Shown piece after piece: positions 7,340 through 11,496 of a stretch of DNA of 11,496 nucleotides. Under the pieces are notes generated by a model. The model was not told the DNA's origin. It ran no database searches and saw only the letters and a list, made by a program, of their open reading frames with translations. The position numbers and the translations under genes were made by a program. The stretch is from Bacillota bacterium (lineage in GTDB: Bacteria > Bacillota > Clostridia > Peptostreptococcales > Anaerovoracaceae), in the NCBI GenBank assembly GCA_017515765.1, contig JAFWFF010000083.1, positions 1 through 11,496 on the forward strand, in the 5' to 3' direction. Position 1 is the stretch's first letter, and the number at the start of each line of letters is the position of its first letter.

Positions 7340-8607
7340 CTGGCGTCCCTTCCTTCTTTCTCGGCTTTTCCGATCGTCAGGCAGATGATCAGGCCTCCCA
7401 GCGCCGTCACCGCGGTCCCTATGGCGAGCAAAGCCTTCGCGCCGCTCGCGTCCAGCACTATCCCGCCCAGGACGCTCGCGAATATCCCGCCGACCATGGT
7501 CATCGCCGTGAAGACGGTATGGCCTTTGACCGCCTCGCCCTTCTCCATGCTGTCGTCGATGAACCTGACCATCGCGGGCAGGAACAGAGCGAATGAGAAC
7601 GGCTGCATGAACTGCGCTATGAAGAGCATCGTGACGTTCTTCGCGATCAGGCACAGGGCCATCTTCGCTGCGAACGCGAATGCCGCGACTATGAGCATCG
7701 GACCGCATCTGAACCTCCGGGCGAGCCTGTCGAAGAGCACCATGGTCGGTATCTCCACGAACGCGAGGATGAAGAATATGTTCCCGAGGTTCGACGCGTC
7801 GCCGCCTACGTTCATGACTATCTGCGCCATATAGGTATTCAGTATCGAATTGCTGAAATACACTCCCATGGTGCCTATGCTGGCTATTATGAAGAACCTG
7901 TGCCTCCGGGCAAATTCGCCGAGGCCGATCGCCCGTTCAGGCTCCTGCGCCGCAGCCGCGCTTCCCTGCGCGCCCGGGCTCCCTGCTTCTTCAGAAGCAG
8001 TTTTTGCCGCCATGGCGGCATTTTTGGTCCTCTCAGTGATCACCACGGATGCTATCACCGCCGCGAGCACCAGTTCGCCCGCCGCCGGAAGCACCCATGT
8101 CCCGTTATCCTCCGCAAGGCGTCCCAGGACCGCGCACAGCACCGCGTAGGTCAGCGAACCGACGCTCCTGCAGACTCCGAAGTTTATGTGGGAGCCGGTC
8201 TCCTCCAGCCTTCCCCCGACAGCGTTCGCGAAGGGCTGCAGCACCATCATCACCGCGAAAGCCAGGCAGAATACCACCGCGAGGAACATGCTCCTGCTCC
8301 TCAGGATGAGAAGTCCCGCGCAGAGCAGCATGCACGCTGCAGCCATGATCCGCATCTGCCTGAAGATCCCGAACCTGCCGCCTTTGTCCGCCAGATCGGC
8401 GAGGAACGGCTGGACCAGGACCGCTGCCAGGTTGGACAGCGCCAGCATGAGCCCTATCTCTGAGTTGCTGAAGCCCCTCGACAGCAGAAGCAGAGAGGAG
8501 AAGCTGCACAGCACTCCGTAGAGCATCCAGTATGATCCGTGTATCAGAGCATAGCACCCGTTCAGGCGCAGCGTAAATCTTTTGATCGCAGTGTTTTTCT
8601 CTTCCAA
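7315..8607 (-). CDS. MFS transporter (MFS_1_like / LacY-type fold)
   Basis: The 430-residue hydrophobic protein has about twelve transmembrane segments in two halves. They are separated by an Ala/Gly/Glu-rich cytoplasmic loop at about 195-230. The loop between TM2 and TM3 reads LADLADKGGRFG (about 69-80), a degenerate MFS motif A. The overall pattern (RGFSNSEIGLMLALSNLAAVLVQPF early on) resembles the MFS_1_like group, which includes HcaT- and LacY-type permeases. The substrate is unknown; proton-driven uptake or drug efflux are both possible. The start is a TTG at 8607 with GGAGG at 8617-8621, 9 nt away. It is the first gene of the MFS-regulator-kinase operon and overlaps the regulator by 25 nt, so the two-component system probably controls or senses the transported compound. 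That link is inference. Confidence 0.88.
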   Translation of the reverse strand: MEEKNTAIKRFTLRLNGCYALIHGSYWMLYGVLCSFSSLLLLSRGFSNSEIGLMLALSNLAAVLVQPFLADLADKGGRFGIFRQMRIMAAACMLLCAGLLILRSRSMFLAVVFCLAFAVMMVLQPFANAVGGRLEETGSHINFGVCRSVGSLTYAVLCAVLGRLAEDNGTWVLPAAGELVLAAVIASVVITERTKNAAMAAKTASEEAGSPGAQGSAAAAQEPERAIGLGEFARRHRFFIIASIGTMGVYFSNSILNTYMAQIVMNVGGDASNLGNIFFILAFVEIPTMVLFDRLARRFRCGPMLIVAAFAFAAKMALCLIAKNVTMLFIAQFMQPFSFALFLPAMVRFIDDSMEKGEAVKGHTVFTAMTMVGGIFASVLGGIVLDASGAKALLAIGTAVTALGGLIICLTIGKAEKEGRDARWNSSTRY

Positions 8608-8616
8608 CGGCCAAAG

Positions 8617-8621
8617 CCTCC
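8617..8621 (-). promoter_or_regulatory. ribosome binding site for the MFS TTG start
   Basis: GGAGG on the minus strand lies 9 nt before TTG at 8607 and supports this non-ATG start. Confidence 0.65.
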
Positions 8622-8665
8622 GCTCCGCGGGCGTCGCTCCGTCCGCGGTTAGATCTTATCCATAT

Positions 8666-8694
8666 ATTTTATCAATTTTGCGGCCCCATATCAA
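8666..8694 (-). promoter_or_regulatory. predicted sigma-A promoter of the MFS-regulator-kinase operon
   Basis: On the minus strand TTGATA (8694-8689), a 17-nt spacer and TAAAAT (8671-8666) preceded by TGA form an extended -10 promoter. The -35 begins right beside the U-tract of the upstream operon's terminator. The leader of about 50 nt contains repeated CCGCGG/GGAGCG sequence that could fold, but no known riboswitch. Confidence 0.65.
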
Positions 8695-8718
8695 CAAAAA
8701 ACCGCCTTTCGGCGGTTT
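8695..8718 (-). terminator. intrinsic terminator of the UPF0339/RHH-like operon
   Basis: On the minus strand AAACCGCC (8718-8711), loop GAAA (8710-8707) and GGCGGTTT (8706-8699) form an 8-bp stem with a tetraloop. The T-run that completes it extends to 8696. It lies about 40 nt after the stop at 8757. Confidence 0.88.
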
Positions 8719-8756
8719 AATGCTTTATTATATTACAGCGCGCCTCACTCTGCATC

Positions 8757-9245
8757 TCACTCCGCGGGCTCCGGGGCAGGGTCTGCCGCCTCCGCTTCAG
8801 GGTCCGCCGTCTCCGGGGCAGGGTCCGCCGTCTCCGCAGCAGTCTCTGCAGACCCGGCTTCCGGCTCCGGGGCAGGCTCCGCCGCCTCCTCCGCGGCGAA
8901 AAGCCCGGCGAGTGCGATCTCGACCGCTTCGGATTTGCTCTTGCCCGTCTTGCGGCAGTATCTGCTCAGACCGTCGTAGACGTTTTGTTCGACGCTGACG
9001 AGCAGGTCTATGTACTCGCCGTAGATCTCGCTCAGCTGCGCGGCCGTGGTCTCGACGCCCTTCTTGTCGTTCTCGCGCTTCAGGAGCTCGGCGCTTATCA
9101 TCTTCATCTCCGAAGTGTCCTCGCCGCCACCGTGCCTCTGAAGGTTCATGCGCCTCTTGACATAGCCGTACGCCAGCTCGGACTCAGAAGCCGTCTCGAG
9201 CCAGTGCGCGAAGCTGCCTGCCAGAAAATCACCTACGAATCCCAT
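8757..9245 (-). CDS. ribbon-helix-helix-like small protein with acidic Ala/Pro/Glu repeat tail
   Basis: The 162-residue product is not one I recognise by name. Residues 1-60 are predicted helical, with charged KRRMNLQRHGGGEDTSEMK in the middle. Residues 61-118 resemble a ribbon-helix-helix (CopG-like) domain: a short strand-like VEQNV, then a helix (YDGLSRYCRKTGKS), then KSEAVEIALAGLFA. The TGKSKSEAVEIAL pattern is typical of that fold. The last 44 residues are Ala/Pro/Glu/Asp-rich and include a heptad repeat (TADPAPE, TADPEAE, AADPAPE). The ATG at 9245 has AGGAT and AAGGGAT close upstream and lies 3 nt after the UPF0339 stop, so the two genes are co-transcribed. It could bind DNA as a dimer or be a structural partner; the function is not known. 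No toxin partner is visible, unless the UPF0339 protein has such a role. Confidence 0.75.
   Translation of the reverse strand: MGFVGDFLAGSFAHWLETASESELAYGYVKRRMNLQRHGGGEDTSEMKMISAELLKRENDKKGVETTAAQLSEIYGEYIDLLVSVEQNVYDGLSRYCRKTGKSKSEAVEIALAGLFAAEEAAEPAPEPEAGSAETAAETADPAPETADPEAEAADPAPEPAE
8774..8836. repeat. three 21-bp tandem repeats inside the RHH-like gene
   Basis: Three contiguous units (8774-8794, 8795-8815, 8816-8836) share the core CAGGGTCYGCCGYCTCCG. Units 1 and 3 differ at only two positions; unit 2 diverges at the first few bases. They encode the heptapeptide repeat in the C-terminal tail and keep the reading frame, so copy number could vary without frameshift. Confidence 0.8.
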
Positions 9246-9248
9246 ATC

Positions 9249-9620
9249 CTATCCCTTCACGATCTCCGCGCCGGCGCTGTTTCTGACTACCGACGCCACG
9301 CCCTTCAGGCAGGAAGCCTTGCGGCTGTACGCCTCACTCACGGCAAGGACCTGGCCGTTTTTCGCTTTGAGGCGGAAACGGTAATAACCGCGGTCGTCCT
9401 TATATACCTCGAATTTCGGACTGCTCTTCTTCTCGAATTCCGGAGCCGTCCTGTCTTCCACTTCCGCGGCGGCGGCGTTCTTCACCCATGTCGCGATCCC
9501 CGCGAGGGCAGCTTTCTCGGAAGCGTACAGGCCGTCGCCCGACGCGACTATCAGGCCGTTGCCGGCTTTCAGGTCAAATCTCAGACCCTTCGGCGCTTTC
9601 TTTATGACAAACTTTCCCAT
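9249..9620 (-). CDS. tandem UPF0339 (DUF1508, YegP-like) protein
   Basis: The 123-residue product holds two copies of the DUF1508/UPF0339 motif. The first is about 4-54 (KFVIKKAPKGLRFDLKAGNG, then YASEKAALAGIATWVKNA). The second is about 69-121 (FEVYKDDRGYYRFRLKAKNGQV, then YSRKASCLKGVASVVRNSA). They are joined by a charged linker. Escherichia coli YegP has the same two-repeat build. The family has no established biochemical function. The ATG at 9620 has AGGAGG about 6 nt upstream. A promoter is at 9661-9689, and the RHH-like gene follows after 3 nt. It is divergent from glyA. Confidence 0.9.
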   Translation of the reverse strand: MGKFVIKKAPKGLRFDLKAGNGLIVASGDGLYASEKAALAGIATWVKNAAAAEVEDRTAPEFEKKSSPKFEVYKDDRGYYRFRLKAKNGQVLAVSEAYSRKASCLKGVASVVRNSAGAEIVKG

Positions 9621-9660
9621 GGCTTACCTCCTAAGGTCGTCCGGTCTTTCACTTTGTTCA

Positions 9661-9689
9661 AAAATACCATGAAACCGCGCGGATTTCAA
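9661..9689 (-). promoter_or_regulatory. predicted sigma-A promoter of the UPF0339/RHH-like operon
   Basis: On the minus strand TTGAAA (9689-9684), a 17-nt spacer and TATTTT (9666-9661) preceded by TGG. The leader to the ATG at 9620 is about 35 nt. It is back to back with the glyA promoter, the two -35 boxes being about 31 bp apart. Confidence 0.6.
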
Positions 9690-9720
9690 GTTTCCGGCAC
9701 CAAAACCGGCCCTCCGCGTG

Positions 9721-9748
9721 TTGACAATCCGCCCCGCCGTGATATAAT
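9721..9748 (+). promoter_or_regulatory. strong sigma-A promoter of the riboswitch-glyA unit
   Basis: A perfect TTGACA (9721-9726), a 16-nt spacer and a perfect TATAAT (9743-9748) preceded by TGA give a consensus extended -10 promoter. Initiation near 9755 would give a leader of about 255 nt before glyA. Confidence 0.9.
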
Positions 9749-9810
9749 CACGACATCAAAACATATACCTTTGATGGCGCCGGGACCACGATCCGGAACC
9801 GGCTGCCGGA

Positions 9811-9900
9811 GGATCTCTGGAGAACTCATTCGATTGGGTGCCGAAGGTGCAAGGCCGCGCGCAGCGCAGGCTGAATCTCTCAGGCAAACGGACAGAGTAC
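9811..9900 (+). ncRNA. glycine riboswitch aptamer (single)
   Basis: The conserved glycine aptamer elements are in order: CTCTGGAGA (9815-9823), GGTGCCGAAGGTGCAAG (9837-9853), CTGAATCTCTCAGGCAAACG (9871-9890) and GACAGAG (9891-9897). CTCTG (9815-9819) and CAGAG (9893-9897) can close the P1 helix. Only one full aptamer is present, so this is a singlet. The upstream sequence (9790-9815) can form GATCCGG/CCGG-AG-GATC pairings that may play the role of a ghost aptamer. It sits between the consensus promoter and glyA, so it should control serine hydroxymethyltransferase in response to glycine. Confidence 0.92.
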
Positions 9901-9901
9901 G

Positions 9902-9991
9902 CGCCGCTTCCGCGGCCGTGTATTTTGAAGACGGTGAGCTTTCCGGGAACGGGAAGCTCTTTGATTTATGCGGAGCCGCGCGGAGCGGCGG
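9902..9991 (+). promoter_or_regulatory. expression platform of the glycine riboswitch
   Basis: A terminator-like hairpin at 9936-9959 (GAGCTTTCC / GGGAAGCTC, 9 bp with one G-U, 6-nt loop) is followed by TTTGATTTAT (9960-9969). Its 5' arm is also complementary to GGAGAACTC (9819-9827) in the aptamer, with 8 of 9 pairs counting one G-U. Separately, 9902-9914 can pair with 9979-9990 in a 12-bp, nearly all-GC helix with one bulged U. That helix encloses the hairpin and ends about 6 nt before the glyA ribosome binding site. Each of its arms can also form a small local hairpin. The direction of switching cannot be settled by eye. Confidence 0.6.
9936..9969 (+). terminator. attenuator-type terminator in the glyA leader
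   Basis: A 9-bp stem (9936-9944 with 9951-9959) is followed by a T-rich tract interrupted by GA. It ends about 40 nt before the glyA start and is the probable regulated terminator of the riboswitch. The U-tract is imperfect, so termination may be partial. Confidence 0.55.
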
Positions 9992-10009
9992 TATCGAAAG
10001 GAAGACGAC

Positions 10010-11260
10010 ATGGCAGAAATCTTTGAAGACTCTATGGACTCTATAATGTCCTGCGACCCTGAGATCGCGGGACTTATCAAAAAGGAACTCGGGAGGCAGC
10101 GGCAGAACATCGAGCTGATCGCGTCCGAGAACATCGCTTCCCCGGCGGAGATCGAAGCCATGGGCACCGTCCTCACCAACAAATACGCCGAGGGCTACCC
10201 CGGCGCCAGGTACTACGGAGGCTGCGAGATAGTCGACATGGTCGAAAACGTCGCCATAGAGCGCGCCAAGGCTTTGTTCGGGGCGGAATACGCCAACGTC
10301 CAGCCGCACTCCGGAGCGCAGGCCAACCTGGCGGTCTTCGCCGCCTTGCTCGAGCAGGGCGACACGTTCATGGGGATGGACCTCGCTTGCGGAGGCCACC
10401 TCACCCACGGATCCCCGGCCAACCTGTCAGGACGCCACTACAACTGCATCAGCTACGGAGTATCCGAATCGACCGGCCGCATCGACTACGACGAAGTGGA
10501 CTGGCTCGCGAAGAAATACCGTCCGAAGCTGATCGTCGCCGGCGCCTCAGCCTATCCCAGAGCCATAGATTTCAAGGCTTTTGCCGAGATCGCGCACAAT
10601 AACGGCGCGCTCCTGATGGTCGACATGGCCCACATCGCGGGGCTGGTCGCAGGCGGCCAACACATGAGCCCCGTCCCTTACGCGGACATAGTGACCACCA
10701 CCACCCACAAGACCCTCCGCGGCCCCAGAGGCGGACTGATCCTCGCCCGCGAAGAGTTCGCCAAGAAGCTGAACAGCGGCATCTTCCCCCGCACCCAGGG
10801 CGGCCCGCTGATGCATATCATCGCGGCCAAAGCCGTGGCGCTTAAGGAGGCGGCCTCCCCTGAGTTCCGCGACTACGCCCGCAGGATAGTCGAGAACGCC
10901 GCCGCGCTGGCAGACGCACTCGTCCGACGCGGCTTTGACCTGGTGTCCGGCGGGACCGACAACCACCTGATGCTCGTCGACCTGAGGAGCAAAGGCGTTA
11001 CCGGCAAATACCTCCAGGACAAGCTCGACGAGGTCCACATCACGCTCAACAAGAACGCGATCCCCGGAGACCCCGAGAAGCCCGGCATCACGAGCGGCGT
11101 ACGCATCGGAACGCCCGCCGTCACCACCCGCGGCTTTGACAAAGCCGACATAGAAGTCATCGCCGAATGCATCGACCTCGCAGTATCCGATTTCGACGCG
11201 AACCGCGAGACAGTCCTCGAAAAGGTCGCGGCCCTGACAGACGCCCACCCGATATACTGA
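10010..11260 (+). CDS. glyA: serine hydroxymethyltransferase
   Basis: The 416-residue PLP enzyme interconverts serine and glycine with tetrahydrofolate and 5,10-methylene-THF in the cytoplasm. Length and motifs are normal. TNKYAEGYPG at 56-65 contains the active-site glutamate E61. SGAQAN is at 101-106, HLTHG at 130-134, VDMAH at 204-208 (D205 contacts the PLP ring nitrogen), and TTTTHKTLRGPRGG surrounds K234, the PLP-binding lysine. R365 in GVRIGTPA is the substrate carboxylate arginine. The ATG at 10010 is preceded by AAAGGAAG at 9997-10004; an in-frame ATG at 9968 lies in the leader structure and has no site. The gene is transcribed alone from the riboswitch leader and ends in a strong terminator. 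The glycine aptamer upstream ties its level to glycine. Confidence 0.98.
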   Translation: MAEIFEDSMDSIMSCDPEIAGLIKKELGRQRQNIELIASENIASPAEIEAMGTVLTNKYAEGYPGARYYGGCEIVDMVENVAIERAKALFGAEYANVQPHSGAQANLAVFAALLEQGDTFMGMDLACGGHLTHGSPANLSGRHYNCISYGVSESTGRIDYDEVDWLAKKYRPKLIVAGASAYPRAIDFKAFAEIAHNNGALLMVDMAHIAGLVAGGQHMSPVPYADIVTTTTHKTLRGPRGGLILAREEFAKKLNSGIFPRTQGGPLMHIIAAKAVALKEAASPEFRDYARRIVENAAALADALVRRGFDLVSGGTDNHLMLVDLRSKGVTGKYLQDKLDEVHITLNKNAIPGDPEKPGITSGVRIGTPAVTTRGFDKADIEVIAECIDLAVSDFDANRETVLEKVAALTDAHPIY

Positions 11261-11304
11261 TATTACGGCCACGACATGCGCCTGGGCCGGAACGCAGAGC
11301 AAAC

Positions 11305-11353
11305 AAAGACCGCCGATACTTGTTGATATTTCAACGTTTTCGGCGGTCTTTTT
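11305..11353 (+). terminator. bidirectional terminator between glyA and tRNA-Arg
   Basis: AAAGACCGCCGA (11305-11316) pairs with TCGGCGGTCTTT (11340-11351) in a 12-bp stem followed by TT. The loop contains a second small stem, GTTGA/TCAAC (11322-11326, 11331-11335). Read on the minus strand the same stem is followed by TTTGTTT, so it can also end the tRNA transcript, whose 3' end is only a few bases away. Confidence 0.88.
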
Positions 11354-11355
11354 AA

Positions 11356-11431
11356 TGGTGAGCCAGATAGGAGTCGAACCTACGGCACACGGTTTAGGAA
11401 ACCGTTGCTCTATCCACTGAGCTACTGGCCC
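11356..11431 (-). tRNA. tRNA-Arg (anticodon CCT)
   Basis: The minus-strand cloverleaf is complete over 76 nt. The acceptor GGGCCAG pairs with CTGGCTC (one G-U). The D arm is GCTC/GAGC. The anticodon stem ACGGT/ACCGT carries loop TTCCTAA with anticodon CCT at its centre. A 5-nt variable loop follows, then T arm GTAGG/CCTAT with loop TTCGACT, discriminator A and an encoded CCA. It reads AGG, a codon used often in the neighbouring genes. Confidence 0.96.
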
Positions 11432-11449
11432 ATCCCTCAGGCAAAGAAC

Positions 11450-11479
11450 AGTATACCACAGTTTTTGCTTTGTGAACAA
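11450..11479 (-). promoter_or_regulatory. predicted promoter of tRNA-Arg
   Basis: On the minus strand TTGTTC (11479-11474), an 18-nt spacer and TATACT (11455-11450) preceded by TGG. Initiation would fall a few bases upstream of the mature 5' end at 11431, giving a short 5' leader for RNase P. Confidence 0.6.
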
Positions 11480-11496
11480 CTATTTTTGTCAGGCGG

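Noticed and set aside
7340..7708. N-terminal extension of the response regulator
   Set aside because: The in-frame upstream sequence is Arg-rich and lies over the transporter gene. The receiver domain begins at the ATG at 7339, which has a good ribosome binding site.
6533..7834. A 433-codon plus-strand open frame opposite kinase, regulator and transporter
   Set aside because: No domain is recognisable and the minus strand has three clear genes with ribosome binding sites. It is antisense shadow.
8622..8660. CCGCGG-containing inverted repeats in the MFS leader as an operator or riboswitch
   Set aside because: The pairing is imperfect in the middle and matches no riboswitch consensus I know. 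It could be simple GC-rich sequence.
8774..8836. The 21-bp repeats as a CRISPR array
   Set aside because: The units are contiguous with no spacers and encode an in-frame peptide repeat.
9898..9935. A second glycine aptamer downstream of the first
   Set aside because: The conserved GCCGAAGG and CTCTCAGGCAAA elements occur only once. At most a short ghost structure is possible.
9686..10408. A 240-codon minus-strand open frame over the glyA leader and 5' end
   Set aside because: It covers a consensus promoter, a glycine aptamer and the conserved glyA N-terminus. No ribosome binding site or family match.

Overview
The window looks like chromosomal DNA of an anaerobic Gram-positive bacterium, most likely Bacillota/Clostridia. 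The clues are high GC (by eye around 58-60%), strong GGAGG-type ribosome binding sites, a TSCPD-domain small protein of the four-cysteine clostridial type, a phenylacetate-CoA ligase paired with a tandem-ACT protein, a CtpE-like P-type ATPase, a PrsW protease and a CCA-encoding tRNA. I cannot name a genus. Most genes lie on the minus strand; only the TSCPD gene and glyA are on the plus strand. No IS element, prophage or CRISPR is visible.

Layout from left to right. 1-4734 (minus) is a tight gene run, transcribed from right to left: phenylacetate-CoA ligase, tandem ACT protein, P-type cation ATPase and a PrsW-family intramembrane protease. The protease is cut by the window edge; its ATG overlaps the ATPase stop in an ATGA. 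4735-4816 is a short divergent promoter region. 4817-5089 (plus) is a 90-aa TSCPD protein with its own terminator at 5111-5139. That terminator lies inside the 3' end of the opposing histidine kinase gene. 5026-8607 (minus) is an operon of MFS transporter, OmpR-family response regulator and histidine kinase, with genes overlapping by 25 and 8 nt. A good promoter at 8666-8694 abuts the terminator of the preceding operon. 8757-9620 (minus) is a two-gene operon: a tandem UPF0339/DUF1508 protein and a ribbon-helix-helix-like protein with a heptad-repeat acidic tail. 9621-10009 holds two divergent promoters and a glycine riboswitch with a terminator-type expression platform. 10010-11260 (plus) is glyA. 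A bidirectional terminator follows, then tRNA-Arg(CCT) on the minus strand with its promoter near the right edge.

How the parts relate. The two-component system and its co-transcribed exporter-like MFS protein probably form one sensing/transport unit. The phenylacetate-CoA ligase and ACT protein suggest aromatic amino acid catabolism. The ATPase-PrsW pair suggests a membrane or ion-stress function. glyA is under glycine feedback through its leader RNA. The most unusual arrangement is around 4735-5139. There the plus-strand TSCPD gene sits between two minus-strand operons with no visible minus-strand terminator, and the kinase reading frame runs through the TSCPD terminator and 64 nt into its coding region. 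I did not find a clearly new multi-gene system. The best candidates for something undescribed are this overlapping arrangement and the UPF0339/RHH-like gene pair.
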